A stretch of 47,224 bases of DNA from contig CAJUEX010000023.1 in the NCBI GenBank assembly GCA_910585715.1, positions 1-47,224 of the forward strand. Direction: 5' to 3'. The DNA comes from an uncultured Lachnospiraceae bacterium (GTDB lineage Bacteria; Bacillota; Clostridia; Lachnospirales; Lachnospiraceae). Each line of letters begins with the position of its first letter. Position 1 is the stretch's first letter. The notes beneath the pieces are model-generated. The model did no database searches and was not told the DNA's origin. It saw only the letters and a list, made by a program, of their open reading frames with translations. Both the position numbers and the translations under genes were made by a program. This document shows, piece after piece, positions 1-9,357 of the stretch.

Positions 1-69
1 TTAAACATCCATGCAGAGGATAATGTAGACGATGTACTGGAAGCCTTAAAACCGTACATAATTGAGTAA
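1..69 (+). CDS. C-terminal end of an unidentified protein (5' truncated)
   Basis: An open frame runs from the window edge to a TAA at 67-69 and encodes 22 residues ending in EALKPYIIE. It is followed within 15 bases by a strong terminator, which supports it as a genuine gene end. The acidic amphipathic tail is too short to identify a family. The gene is convergent with thiI. Confidence 0.55.
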   Translation, partial: LNIHAEDNVDDVLEALKPYIIE

Positions 70-81
70 TTGTAATCAACC

Positions 82-110
82 AAAGCAGGGACAGGCGTCC
101 CTGCTTTTTA
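82..110 (+). terminator. Rho-independent terminator
   Basis: An 11-bp perfect stem (82-92 with 97-107, AAAGCAGGGAC/GTCCCTGCTTT) has an AGGC tetraloop and is followed by TTA and a T-rich run. It sits just after the plus-strand stop codon. It may also slow transcription arriving from thiI on the other strand, but the T tract is better on the plus strand. Confidence 0.9.
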
Positions 111-160
111 TTTTTCTTTTCTGCCGGTTGCCCGTCAGCTGTCCGGATAATCTTCACTTC

Positions 161-1339
161 TCATTCAATATCTAAAATTTCTCTGCTACTTAAAGCAGTC
201 TCCACCATTTCCTCTATTTTCTCCGCCAGATTTTTTTCATGACCTTTGATTACCTTTACATTTGGCTTCGTAACAGGGTGCTTTGCCACAAAAATCGTAC
301 AGCAGTCCTCATAGGGCAGCACCGAGGTTTCATAGGTGTCGATTTTTTCAGATATTTCCACAATTTCCTGTTTGTCAAAACCAATTAAAGGCCGGTATAC
401 CGGAAGGGTACACACTTCATTGGTAGCTGCCAGACTCTGCATGGTCTGAGAGGCAACCTGTCCAATACTTTCTCCGGTAATGAGACCAAGGCAGCCGCTC
501 TCTGCTGCAATCCGCTCTGCAATCCTCATCATAAAGCGACGCATGATGATGGTCAGCTCATCATGAGGGCATTTCTCATAAATATAAAGCTGAATATCTG
601 TAAAATTTACAACATGAAGCTTCATGGGACCGGAATAAGCTGCCACATATTTTGCCAGGTCTACCACCTTTTCCTTGGCACGTTCACTTGTGTAAGGAGG
701 CGCATGGAAATAGACCGCATCAATTTTTACCCCCCGCTTGCTGATCATATATCCGGCAACGGGAGAGTCAATGCCCCCTGACAAAAGAAGCATTGCCTTA
801 CCATTAGTACCTACAGGCATTCCTCCCGGTCCCGGTATAATCTGGGAATATATATAAATCTTTTCTCGAATTTCTACATTTAGCTCAATCTCAGGATGAT
901 GGACATCCACCTTCATTTCTGGATACGCATCTAAAATCACACCCCCCAGCTCACAATTTATCTCCATGGAATCCATGGGATAATTTTTTCTGGCACGCCT
1001 TGCATGCACTTTAAAGGTCCTGTTTTTTTCCGGATATACTTTATCGATAAATTCCACTACGTCTTTTCCTAATTTTTCAAAGCCTTCATCCTCTGCATAA
1101 ACAACCGGACAGATGCCGGAAATGCCAAACACCTTCTGCAGCTGCTGTACAGTTTCCTCAAAATCAAAATTTGATAAGGCGTCAACGTAAATTCTTCCCT
1201 GGGTCCTGTGTACCTTAAATTCCCCTTCCACCTTTTTTAAGGCAAAGCGAATCTGGTCCACCAGCGCCTCCTCAAACAAATAGCGGTTCTTTCCTTTAAT
1301 TCCTATTTCTGCATATTTAATTAAAAATGCCTTGAACAT
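161..1339 (-). CDS. thiI: tRNA 4-thiouridine synthetase / thiamine thiazole sulfurtransferase ThiI
   Basis: ThiI adenylates U8 of tRNA and inserts sulfur; in many bacteria it also passes sulfur to the thiazole of thiamine. The protein opens with a ferredoxin-like/THUMP region (about residues 1-165). The PP-loop ATP pyrophosphatase motif LLSGGIDSPVAGY follows, then HAPPYTSERAKEKV and the conserved YEDCCTIFVAKHP near the C-terminus. At about 392 residues it lacks the extra rhodanese domain of the E. coli enzyme. I chose the ATG at 1339 because an AGAAAGGA ribosome binding site lies 8 bases upstream; the longer frame would need a TTG at 1369 without one. The cysteine desulfurase gene lies directly upstream in the same direction and is the expected sulfur donor, so the pair looks like a functional unit. 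Confidence 0.95.
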   Translation of the reverse strand: MFKAFLIKYAEIGIKGKNRYLFEEALVDQIRFALKKVEGEFKVHRTQGRIYVDALSNFDFEETVQQLQKVFGISGICPVVYAEDEGFEKLGKDVVEFIDKVYPEKNRTFKVHARRARKNYPMDSMEINCELGGVILDAYPEMKVDVHHPEIELNVEIREKIYIYSQIIPGPGGMPVGTNGKAMLLLSGGIDSPVAGYMISKRGVKIDAVYFHAPPYTSERAKEKVVDLAKYVAAYSGPMKLHVVNFTDIQLYIYEKCPHDELTIIMRRFMMRIAERIAAESGCLGLITGESIGQVASQTMQSLAATNEVCTLPVYRPLIGFDKQEIVEISEKIDTYETSVLPYEDCCTIFVAKHPVTKPNVKVIKGHEKNLAEKIEEMVETALSSREILDIE

Positions 1340-1531
1340 ATGTGTATTCCTTTCTATGAGTGCAATCAACCGGCTGGTTTTTCTATATTTGTCTTTATGA
1401 TATTTGTCTATAAGATATTTATTTTTATTGTAATTATTTTTTATCTTTACGGCTTTATAATAGTTTCCCTAACAAAAACAGTCCTGTTATATTTATTTTT
1501 GCTGCTTATAACCATTAACTATGCTGATATC

Positions 1532-2686
1532 TTAGTATCTTTTATATCTGCGCAGCATGGGAATGATTTCCCGCAGCACCTTTAACGTGTAGTCAAGCTC
1601 TTCTCTGGTGGTAAAAACAGAAAAGCTGAAACGAATGGTTGAGTCCAAGAGGGACTGCTCTATTTTCATTGCCTGCAGGGTTGCGCTAATGGTATGCTTT
1701 TTGGAAGCGCATGCGCTGCCTGCCGACACAAAAATATTTCTTTCCTCCAAGGCATGAAGCAGCACTTCGCTTCTAATCCCTTCTATGGAGGCGCTTACAA
1801 TATGGGGTGCCGCTTCATCACCGCGGGGACCGTTTATACGCACATCATCCATTTTCAAAAGCTCACGGGTAAAATAATTTCGCAATTCATAAAGCCTTTC
1901 ACTGTCTTCGTCCAAATGTTTGTATAATATTTCCGCCGCCTTGGCAAGCCCTGCTGCTCCCGGAACATTTTCCGTGCCGGAGCGGTAATTTTTCTGCTGC
2001 CCGCCGCCGTAAATAAGAGGCCTGATTTTTACCCCTTCCCTGATATACAAAATTCCCATGCCTTTTGGTCCGTGGATTTTATGACCGCTGACCGATACCA
2101 TATCCACTCCCCACTTTTTCGGATACATGGGCAGCTTTCCAAAGCCCTGCACTGCATCCACATGAAACAGTGTCTGAGGATTGTGCTTCTTTATGATTTC
2201 ACCTGCCTCTTCAATAGGCTGTATGGCTCCCACTTCATTGTTTACCTGCATAATGGAAACAAGTATGGTATCGGGACGAAGAGCCTTTTTCAGCGCTTCC
2301 ATGGAAACAATGCCCTCTCTGCTCACAGGCAGATAAGTCACTTCAAAGCCCTGTCTTTCCAGATAATCCATAGTCTGTAAAATTGCCGGATGCTCTATTT
2401 GTGTGGTAATCAGATGCCGTCCCGCCCTCATATTGGCATAAGCAGCGCCAACCAGCGCCCAATTGTCGGATTCCGTTCCTCCGGAGGTAAAATAAATTTC
2501 CTTATCCTTTACCTTCATGATTTTTGACAGGGTTTCCTTTGCATATTTTATATAACGCTCCGCGCTGACACCTTTTTTGTGCATGCTGGATGAGTTTCCA
2601 TAATCCTTTGTAAATATTTCTGTTATAAGGTGTGCCACTTCATCAAATACTCTGGTGGTGGCAGAATTATCCAAATATATTTCCAT
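1532..2686 (-). CDS. nifS: Cysteine desulfurase, IscS/NifS type
   Basis: This PLP enzyme removes sulfur from cysteine as an enzyme persulfide for tRNA thiolation, thiamine and Fe-S synthesis. The 384-residue protein begins with the typical EIYLDNSATT, has the PLP-lysine motif SVSGHKIHGPKG and a catalytic cysteine loop SAGSACASKK with the short insert seen in IscS/NifS group I enzymes. It lies just upstream of thiI, with a 160-bp AT-rich gap between them, which points to ThiI as the partner; no IscU-like scaffold gene is nearby. The start is preceded by AGAAAGGAAAAGGA. The choice of symbol among nifS, iscS and paralogs cannot be settled from the sequence alone. Confidence 0.93.
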   Translation of the reverse strand: MEIYLDNSATTRVFDEVAHLITEIFTKDYGNSSSMHKKGVSAERYIKYAKETLSKIMKVKDKEIYFTSGGTESDNWALVGAAYANMRAGRHLITTQIEHPAILQTMDYLERQGFEVTYLPVSREGIVSMEALKKALRPDTILVSIMQVNNEVGAIQPIEEAGEIIKKHNPQTLFHVDAVQGFGKLPMYPKKWGVDMVSVSGHKIHGPKGMGILYIREGVKIRPLIYGGGQQKNYRSGTENVPGAAGLAKAAEILYKHLDEDSERLYELRNYFTRELLKMDDVRINGPRGDEAAPHIVSASIEGIRSEVLLHALEERNIFVSAGSACASKKHTISATLQAMKIEQSLLDSTIRFSFSVFTTREELDYTLKVLREIIPMLRRYKRY

Positions 2687-2736
2687 TCCTTTTCCTTTCT
2701 CTTCCTTTTTCCGTCACCTTATGATAATATATGCCA

Positions 2737-3477
2737 TTATTCTTCCAACTGATACAAAAGGAAGGCAAGTACGCACATGCCTGCCGTTTCTGTCCGAAGA
2801 ATCCTTTTTCCCAGGGTGACGGGAAGCATTCCTGCCTCTTTTGCCTCCCGGATTTCCTCCTCTGAAAAGCCCCCTTCCGGTCCGATGAACACTGCAACAG
2901 ACTGTTCTTTTTCAATACTGCTTATGGCTTTTCTGGTCTGTTCCATATTGTTTGCAAGCTCATAGGGAATCAGCTTCACATCCATGTCCTTACAGTAAGC
3001 CAATGCTTCCTTAAAGGACATGGGAAGGGTAACCTTTGGAATCACGGCTCGTTTGCTCTGTTTTGCCGCCGCTTCGGAAATACCCTGCCATCTTGCCGCC
3101 TTGCTTTTTGCCTTCTTTTCATCCAGCTTCACCACGGCGCGTCTGGCTGCCAGGGGAATAATCTCATAGACCCCAAGCTCCACCGCCTTTTGTATAATCC
3201 ATTCCATTTTGTCGGATTTGGGAAGCCCCTGAAACAAATAAACCTTTACCGGCAGCTCCACATTCTCCTCCTTTATGAAATAAAGCTCACAAATAACTTC
3301 CTCTTCCGTAAACTCCAAAATGCCGCAGCGGTATTCTTTTCCGTCCATGCCGGTCTTTACATTGATTTCCTCACCTGTTTTCATCCGCAGCACGTTTTTG
3401 ATGTGGTTTACATCTTTTCCGCTGATAATAATCCGATTGCCCTGAATCTGTTCCGGGTCTACAAAAAACTGGTACAT
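2737..3477 (-). CDS. rsmE: 16S rRNA (uracil-1498-N3)-methyltransferase RsmE
   Basis: RsmE is a SPOUT-class methyltransferase that uses S-adenosylmethionine to methylate U1498 of 16S rRNA in the assembled 30S subunit. The 246-residue length is normal. An N-terminal PUA-like part (about 1-70) is followed by the SPOUT domain with the signature FIGPEGGFSEEEI and the knot segment LGKRILRTETAG. It starts 4 bases after the prmA stop codon; the pair prmA-rsmE is a common bacterial arrangement, and co-transcription with prmA and the desulfurase gene is likely. Confidence 0.95.
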   Translation of the reverse strand: MYQFFVDPEQIQGNRIIISGKDVNHIKNVLRMKTGEEINVKTGMDGKEYRCGILEFTEEEVICELYFIKEENVELPVKVYLFQGLPKSDKMEWIIQKAVELGVYEIIPLAARRAVVKLDEKKAKSKAARWQGISEAAAKQSKRAVIPKVTLPMSFKEALAYCKDMDVKLIPYELANNMEQTRKAISSIEKEQSVAVFIGPEGGFSEEEIREAKEAGMLPVTLGKRILRTETAGMCVLAFLLYQLEE

Positions 3478-3481
3478 ATTC

Positions 3482-4552
3482 TCACTCTTTCCTTGCCGTT
3501 ACACTGACCCATTCTCCCTGACGGGTTATCTCCACTATGGCAAGTCCTGCCTGTTTAACTGTTTGCACTATTAGCTGTTCCTTCTCGGCAATAATGCCGG
3601 AGGTAATATAAATGCCGCCCTGCTTTAGATGCTTTACAATGACCGGGGTGAGCGGAACAAGCACTTCCGCCAGTATGTTAGCCACTGCTATATCGTAGCC
3701 TCCATAGCCAACCCGGTCCTGTACCTCCTTTTCCGTAATGATATTTCCAATCATCATGGTAAAGGCTTCTTTGGAAATGTGGTTAGCCTCCAGATTTTCT
3801 GCAACCGCTTCCACAGCGCAGGGGTCTAAATCCGTTCCCACCACGCTTTTTCCTCCATAGAGTAGAGAAACGATTCCCAAAATGCCGCTTCCGGTTCCCA
3901 CATCCAAAAGTCTGGTGTCCTTCGTGACAAATTTTTTTATCTGCCTGATGCATAGCTGTGTGGTTTCATGCATTCCCGTGCCAAAAGCGGTTCCCGGGTC
4001 AATGTGAAGGAGCTTTTTCCCATGATATTCTTTTTTTACCTCTTCCCAGGACGGAATCACAAGCAAATCGTCTATGGCAAACTGGTGGAAATATTCCTTC
4101 CAGTTATTCATCCAGTCCTTGTCCTCTGTTTCGGAAACTGTTATGGCGCCTTCCCCGATGTCCATAAAGCTGCGCAGGTCTTCCAGCTCTTCTTCTACCT
4201 GCTTTATCAATTTTTCCATATCAACAGGTTTGCCGCTACTAACCGGTGTGTAGGAGTTGTCCACTCCTTCTGAAAGACCCGGTTTGATTGCTGCCGACCC
4301 GCTGCCCCGGGTTTCATTATTTCCCGATGTTTCCTGTTCTTCAGGCACTTCCACAAAGAAATGCAGACAGGCAATGCCGTCATCTTCTTTTTCCATGGGA
4401 GGGATATCCACGAACATCTGCTCCTTTTCCCATGCCGTCAGCGGAACATTGTCTTCAATCTGTGCTCCTTCCAGCCCGATATCATATAAGGTGGAAATTA
4501 TGATGTCTTCTGCGGAGGTGATAGTCTTTATGGTGAGCTTTTTCCATTTCAT
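3482..4552 (-). CDS. prmA: Ribosomal protein L11 methyltransferase PrmA, with a linker insert
   Basis: PrmA methylates ribosomal protein L11. The N-terminal substrate-recognition part begins MKWKKLTIKT, and the class I methyltransferase domain holds the SAM motif LLDVGTGSGILGI and the later conserved IAVANILAEVL. The length of 356 residues exceeds the usual 310-320. The excess is a low-complexity Ser/Gly/Asn-rich stretch at about residues 75-115 (including SGNNETRGSGSAAIKPG) between the recognition domain and the catalytic domain. It lies directly upstream of rsmE. The start has an AAAGGA site only about 2 bases before ATG, which is tight, but no better start exists. Confidence 0.92.
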   Translation of the reverse strand: MKWKKLTIKTITSAEDIIISTLYDIGLEGAQIEDNVPLTAWEKEQMFVDIPPMEKEDDGIACLHFFVEVPEEQETSGNNETRGSGSAAIKPGLSEGVDNSYTPVSSGKPVDMEKLIKQVEEELEDLRSFMDIGEGAITVSETEDKDWMNNWKEYFHQFAIDDLLVIPSWEEVKKEYHGKKLLHIDPGTAFGTGMHETTQLCIRQIKKFVTKDTRLLDVGTGSGILGIVSLLYGGKSVVGTDLDPCAVEAVAENLEANHISKEAFTMMIGNIITEKEVQDRVGYGGYDIAVANILAEVLVPLTPVIVKHLKQGGIYITSGIIAEKEQLIVQTVKQAGLAIVEITRQGEWVSVTARKE

Positions 4553-4572
4553 TTCCTTTGTTTTCCTTTCCT

Positions 4573-4742
4573 ATTGTTGTTGCATCCTGATGCTGTTTTA
4601 TCTTGTTGCCTTGCTATTATTTCATTCTGGTGCTATTTCGTACTGTTGTTATTTTACTCCTGCCGCTTTTTCATCCTTCTGTTATTCAATCCTGTCACTA
4701 TTTTATTCCGTTACTTTTTTGCTCCTGCTGCTATTTCAACTC
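4573..4742. repeat. Degenerate 16-17 bp tandem repeat upstream of prmA
   Basis: About nine to ten imperfect copies of a 16-17 base unit, roughly TGYTGCTATTTCATCC on the plus strand, fill the gap between prmA and the membrane protein gene. The strand carrying prmA is purine-rich here (GGATGAAATAGCAGCA-like). No stem or promoter stands out. It is likely transcribed as part of the prmA leader, or is simple-sequence expansion. Confidence 0.6.
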
Positions 4743-4766
4743 ATTGCCGTTCGTCCCGTTGTCATG

Positions 4767-7085
4767 TCATATTCTGTTTTTTCTGCCCGCTACAAATATC
4801 CAGACTGCTCCTTCCATCAGCAGGAGAAGACAGGCTGTTATGGCATAGAGCTTTCTTCCCGTGTAAGGGCTGTTGGTTTTTTCACTTATCATCAGGAACA
4901 TGTCGCCTTTTAAGGTTTTTCCGTCCTTGGTAAAAGTGCCCTTTGTATAGGGGTCGTAATCTTTCATCTGAAAGTAAATGACTTCCAGAAAATTATCTCC
5001 CTCACTTTCCACTGCTTTTAAAGACAGAGTAAACTGCTCCGGTTCCTGAATGGAAACAGTGTCAAATGCCCTCATAAGGAAGCTGTCTAATAAAATGTCC
5101 TTTGCATATATGGTTTCTTCATAAACGATGCCATGCTTTTCCCCGGACAGAGTAAGCTGATATACGGAAGTGTTTTTTTCGTTTTCATGGTTGCACAGGT
5201 GGATATTCAGGTAATTAAAATCCCTTGTGGCAAGGAAGGTCTGGGAAACCTGTTCACCATTTTGTATTTTCAGGTTGTCGCTTGCCAAATACTGGTTGAC
5301 TACTCTTTTTTCTCTTTCCTTTGTTTCTTTTGTGAAGGTGTTTATATTGCACAGGAAAAACAGAGCGGTTATGCACATTCCCGCAAAAAAGAGGACGTTT
5401 ATCAGATGGTTTTTACTTCCACATTCCTTTACCGGCTCTGCCGGGTGTGCACTCTCTTTCTTATCTGCTGTCCTATTTTTCACTTCTTTCTTTTCTGTTG
5501 CTTTCTTTTCTACTGTTTTACTTTCTACGGCTTGCCTTCCCATGTCCTGCGCTTCAGCCGCCTGGGTTTTAAAAGCCCCTGTCTTCTCCGAAATGCTCAA
5601 TATGCCATAAGCGCCTAAGAGAAAATAAACAATCTGCAGGCTGACGCTGTAAAGAGGTCCGGCTTCCCATAGCAGGTGAAATAAAATAGTTCCGAGGAAT
5701 GCAAGCTGCAGAATATAAATACTGTCCGGCTTTTTCTCCTTCCATTGCAGGATGGCGCCTGAAAGGATAAAGAACAGAAGGAATATCTGATATATCTGGT
5801 GATAATAAATTGCAAAGTCTTTTTTATCTCCGAAAATCAGGTCGTGGACAGCCATATATTTCTGGCAGACAGACAGACGGAAGGGGTAGGCATTGCTCGC
5901 GGATACCCATGTGCTTATAAACTTTTGAAGATAGGTTTTGGAAATCCCTTTTATGCCAAAATGCTTTAATCTTGCCGTCAACAGCTCCATATCTCCCCGC
6001 ACCTTTTCCTCATGGGTAGGGAAGGATGCAGTGTAATCCGCATCGCTGTTGTTATATTCGCCGCCGTGGTCCAAGCCCATCATAATCCAGTGGATAGCCG
6101 GAAAGGCGGTGTCTGTAGTATCCAGATTGTTGATCTTTGCCTCATAGGATTTGCAGGTATAATTTGTAAAAAACAGGCAGAGACAGAAGCCGGCTGTATA
6201 GATTGCTGTCATGCAGCTTCTTTTTGCTTGAGAAGCCGTATTGCGTAAGCCAAAGGCAACAAGCTTTTCCAGCACAATAGCAATGACTAATATCAGTGTA
6301 GTCTGCCTCAGCCTTGTTCCAAGCACTAACAGGATGGCAAGGGCAGCAGTCTGTCCCAGCTTTATCTGCCATTTTTGCTGCTCTTCCATACAAAGCGCCA
6401 GATAGACGATTCCAAGAAAAACAGGCATTACAAGAACGGAGGTATAATAAAAAGCCGTCCACAGGTAAATAAACGGATTCAGGGCAGTAATAATTAAAAA
6501 TAAAAGGACTGCCGCTGCCTTCTTTTCTTTCCTGAGCCTGTAAAGAATGGCTGCTGCCAAAGCAATTGCCGTATCCATAAAAATCAGGTTACAGACATTT
6601 AAGTAATATACATAATCAGTCTCTGCCAGTCCAAACAGCTTTCCTGCTTTCAGTAAGCTGTAGGTAACTGCCAGAAAGCCGTTCTGGTTTGCATAGCGGG
6701 AGAAATACAACTCCACCACGTCATTGCCTTTCAAGCGGGAAACTGCGCTGGAAAATACGTTGACGCCATCCCATAAATAGGATATTTCCAGCAGGTTCAG
6801 TACAAGGAACTGAAGAGCGACGGCAAGTATGCTTATTATCGCTATAGCTGTCCAGAGGTTCTTTTCTTTCCAGCTTTTGAGGACATTGTTTAATTTCAGG
6901 AAAAAGGCTCCCAGAAAAAAGGCTCCTGCTGCCACGCTTATAATAAGCACTATGGGTTTTTGCGTAGCAAATAAAAACTCCGCATCATTCCATACTTTAA
7001 GTCCGAATAAAAGCATGGCTGCTGCGAAGACACAAAAAAGAATATAGGAAAGGCTGTAAAACCCTTTTGCAATTTTCTTTCCCAT
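4767..7085 (-). CDS. Polytopic membrane protein, probable GT-C-type glycosyltransferase
   Basis: The 772-residue protein begins with a short basic tail and about ten or more hydrophobic helices in the first 500 residues. A charged Lys/Glu/Ala-rich cytoplasmic-type linker follows (around VEKKATEKKEVKNRTADKK), then another helix, a soluble extracytoplasmic domain of about 140 residues and a final helix at the C-terminus. The first external loop contains a WDG motif followed by a segment ending in YSLLKAGKLFGL, reminiscent of the Asp-containing loop of polyprenyl-phosphate-sugar-using GT-C enzymes (PMT/ArnT-like); that assignment is inference. I chose the ATG at 7085 because GGGAGAG lies 6 bases upstream; the longer frame to 7250 has no ribosome binding site. 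The target polymer is unknown; wall teichoic acid or surface-protein glycans are possible given the neighbouring surface-protein genes. Confidence 0.65.
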   Translation of the reverse strand: MGKKIAKGFYSLSYILFCVFAAAMLLFGLKVWNDAEFLFATQKPIVLIISVAAGAFFLGAFFLKLNNVLKSWKEKNLWTAIAIISILAVALQFLVLNLLEISYLWDGVNVFSSAVSRLKGNDVVELYFSRYANQNGFLAVTYSLLKAGKLFGLAETDYVYYLNVCNLIFMDTAIALAAAILYRLRKEKKAAAVLLFLIITALNPFIYLWTAFYYTSVLVMPVFLGIVYLALCMEEQQKWQIKLGQTAALAILLVLGTRLRQTTLILVIAIVLEKLVAFGLRNTASQAKRSCMTAIYTAGFCLCLFFTNYTCKSYEAKINNLDTTDTAFPAIHWIMMGLDHGGEYNNSDADYTASFPTHEEKVRGDMELLTARLKHFGIKGISKTYLQKFISTWVSASNAYPFRLSVCQKYMAVHDLIFGDKKDFAIYYHQIYQIFLLFFILSGAILQWKEKKPDSIYILQLAFLGTILFHLLWEAGPLYSVSLQIVYFLLGAYGILSISEKTGAFKTQAAEAQDMGRQAVESKTVEKKATEKKEVKNRTADKKESAHPAEPVKECGSKNHLINVLFFAGMCITALFFLCNINTFTKETKEREKRVVNQYLASDNLKIQNGEQVSQTFLATRDFNYLNIHLCNHENEKNTSVYQLTLSGEKHGIVYEETIYAKDILLDSFLMRAFDTVSIQEPEQFTLSLKAVESEGDNFLEVIYFQMKDYDPYTKGTFTKDGKTLKGDMFLMISEKTNSPYTGRKLYAITACLLLLMEGAVWIFVAGRKNRI

Positions 7086-7247
7086 GAACCGCTCTCCCAA
7101 ATTTTGTTTGTGTGAATGGAAGCCGTTTATATGGTTTCCGTGTACATTGTACATAATACCATAAAACTTTTGTATGCGCAAAGAAAAAGGAAAAAGAGGG
7201 GATGGTGGGTGAGGAAAGTTTCGGACTGGCTTCATCAATGAGATGTT

Positions 7248-7297
7248 CAAAAATGTAAAATACCACTCCCCAACTATATGTTTAAGGAATGGTATTT
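7248..7297 (-). terminator. Terminator of the first DUF6273-like gene
   Basis: A 12-bp stem (7258-7269 with 7286-7297, one G-U pair) follows the stop codon at 7303 by a few bases. In gene orientation it is followed by TTACATTTTTGA. Confidence 0.8.
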
Positions 7298-7302
7298 CAG
7301 GT

Positions 7303-9357
7303 TTATTTAATTTTTATTTTCACCTTTGCTTTTTTATTGCTTCCGTCTGTGGATGTGGCGGTGATTGTTACCGTCTTACCCTTTCCGGCTTTTTTAGCGG
7401 TTACTTTACCCTTTTTATTGACGGTGGCATATTTCTTATTGGAGCTTGTCCATTTCAATGCTTTGTTGGCATTTTTTCCGGTAGTTTTTACGTTGGCTTT
7501 GACAGTCATGGTCTTTCCGGCTTTTAAGGTCTTTTTGGGTGCGGTCAGTTTTATGCTTTTTACTGCATGGCGCATGATTTTGATTTTTATGGAAGCCTTT
7601 TTGCCGCTGCCGTCCTTTGCCGTGGCTGTTATGGTCACTTTTTTTCCAATCCCTTTCTTTTTCAGGGTTATCTTTCCGTTTTTATCCACAGTGGCATATT
7701 TTTTGTTGCTGGTCTTCCACTTGGCAGCTTTGTTTGTGGCATTTTGGGGGGTTACGTTCAGGGTCAGCTTTACCTTCTTTCCTGCCGCAAGCTTTTTGGA
7801 GGGGGCTTTGATTGCAAGCTTTTGGATTTTTATATTGCCGGTTTGATTGCCGCCATAGTTATTATCATCCTCTTTCTTATTGTTATCGTCTTTCTTTTCT
7901 TCTTCCCCGCTTCCGCTTCCCCGGATTTTATAGGTAAATTCAGCCACTTCGCTTGGTCTGTAACCCCTGCACATGGCAACTGCCTTGACAGTCATGTCAT
8001 GGTCTATGACGATTTCGCCTGTATAGAGGGCGCTTTCCATCGTAGGCATGGCTCCGTCCGTAGTATAGTATATGTCTGCCCCTGCAGTAGCACAGCTTAA
8101 GGTTAGCCTTGTGTTTTTTGCAACGCTGCTTCCTGTTGGAACAGAGGCAGAAGGATTTGCTGCTTTTTCATTCCCTCCTTCGCCGCTGGTGCCATCATCC
8201 GTCATGAACCAGATACCAGATGAAAGATTTATATGCAAAGCTGGGCAGACGCCGCCATAGTAACTGTTGACAAAAAAGCCATACTGATAGACGTACCCCT
8301 TGTTGTAGGCATCCGCAGCATACTTGCTATTAAAGCCGGGCGAGCGCAGCCACCACCAACAGTTACCCTCATAATCACTACTGCTGTTTCTCCATGTACC
8401 CCTTGCATTGGCATAATCACTTGTTTTCATTCTTCGGCTCATGGAAGAAATGTTGTAATTACTGCAGAATCCATATGCTGCATTTGTCACTTCGCTGATG
8501 GAAAGCAGATAAACGTTATCACTTGTATTATTTCCACCTTCTGTATCATACTCTGGATTATCTTCATTCTCTACATTCTGCATTACAATAGCGCCCTGCT
8601 CACTTCTGCTGAAAGCGGTATTGAAAAAGCTGTTGTTCAACCAATTCCTTATAGTGCTGTTTTCCCATGTAGTGCCTTTGAATTCTTCATTATAATCCTT
8701 ACAGTCAATTGCCTTATCTGCTGCTACAAACAGGGTGTTTCCATCATTTTGCAACACCCTCCACTTTATCCGCTCCCATTTAAAATAGCGGTAGCCGTTG
8801 TTTGTCACCTCATCAAAATAACCGTTATGATTTGTATCATCCTTGCTAATTCTGCGATACTTTGTCCCATTTACCCATACGTCAGTGCCCTCTCTGCTTC
8901 CCGCTGTGCCTGCTGCCTGTCCCATCCCCTGACTGATGGCGCTGTCAATTGCCTGTCTGGTAGCTGCGTCCGTCACTTCGCTTTGGGGATAACTTCCAAA
9001 ATATATATAGCTAAAGTCCGTATAGTCTGTACCGTCATCCTTGTTTGTGCAGTGATGAACTGGATTAGCCGGAGTTCCTTCTTTTACTTCCATACGATTT
9101 ATGACGATACTGTCGCCGGAAACTGCTTCTATCTCCAGGTCGTCCTCGCTCTTTGGCTGCTCCGTATCAGCTTCTCCGCTGTCATTTTCCTTGACAGTTT
9201 CCTCCTCTGCTGCCGGCTGAAGGTCTTCGCCTCCCCCTTCATTCCCGCTGATGGTTTCTGCAAAGACGGTAAAACCCTGTGAGCCTAAAAAGAGCGTTGC
9301 CGCTAACAGCAGGGACAGGATTTGCATTCCTTTTTTGGTTAAACTTTGTTTTCTCAT
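7303..9357 (-). CDS. Secreted surface protein: DUF6273-like domain, chitobiase-type domain, two Ig-like domains
   Basis: The 684-residue protein starts with a Sec signal peptide (basic MRKQSLTKKG, then a hydrophobic stretch, cleavage probably after VFAE). An acidic linker is followed by a domain at about residues 100-380 with YIYFGSYPQSE, WERIKWRVLQNDG, WENSTIRNWLNNSF and CWWWLRSPG, the pattern of DUF6273-type domains common in Clostridia surface proteins. Next is a CHB_HEX_C-like domain (GADIYYTTDGAMPTMESALY) and two Lys-rich bacterial Ig-like (BIG2-type) repeats with KWKTSNKKYATVDKNGKI-like strands. There is no LPXTG motif; the strongly basic C-terminus may bind wall polymers (inference). 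The RBS AAGGAG lies 7 bases before ATG. It is a tandem paralog of the next gene upstream and shares a perfectly identical DNA block with it. Confidence 0.85.
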   Translation of the reverse strand: MRKQSLTKKGMQILSLLLAATLFLGSQGFTVFAETISGNEGGGEDLQPAAEEETVKENDSGEADTEQPKSEDDLEIEAVSGDSIVINRMEVKEGTPANPVHHCTNKDDGTDYTDFSYIYFGSYPQSEVTDAATRQAIDSAISQGMGQAAGTAGSREGTDVWVNGTKYRRISKDDTNHNGYFDEVTNNGYRYFKWERIKWRVLQNDGNTLFVAADKAIDCKDYNEEFKGTTWENSTIRNWLNNSFFNTAFSRSEQGAIVMQNVENEDNPEYDTEGGNNTSDNVYLLSISEVTNAAYGFCSNYNISSMSRRMKTSDYANARGTWRNSSSDYEGNCWWWLRSPGFNSKYAADAYNKGYVYQYGFFVNSYYGGVCPALHINLSSGIWFMTDDGTSGEGGNEKAANPSASVPTGSSVAKNTRLTLSCATAGADIYYTTDGAMPTMESALYTGEIVIDHDMTVKAVAMCRGYRPSEVAEFTYKIRGSGSGEEEKKDDNNKKEDDNNYGGNQTGNIKIQKLAIKAPSKKLAAGKKVKLTLNVTPQNATNKAAKWKTSNKKYATVDKNGKITLKKKGIGKKVTITATAKDGSGKKASIKIKIMRHAVKSIKLTAPKKTLKAGKTMTVKANVKTTGKNANKALKWTSSNKKYATVNKKGKVTAKKAGKGKTVTITATSTDGSNKKAKVKIKIK
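7592..7833 (-). repeat. 242-bp block identical to 9772-10013
   Basis: By eye comparison, every base of this block in the Ig-like repeat region matches the copy offset by 2180 bp in the paralog. Flanking DNA on both sides diverges at once. The block encodes the first Ig-like domain. Confidence 0.85.

Noticed and set aside
4257..4913. Plus-strand frames opposite prmA and the membrane protein, and similar long opposite-strand frames elsewhere (for example 8233-9282)
   Set aside because: They are shadows of well-supported genes, with low-complexity Ser/Phe/Cys-rich products and no ribosome binding sites.
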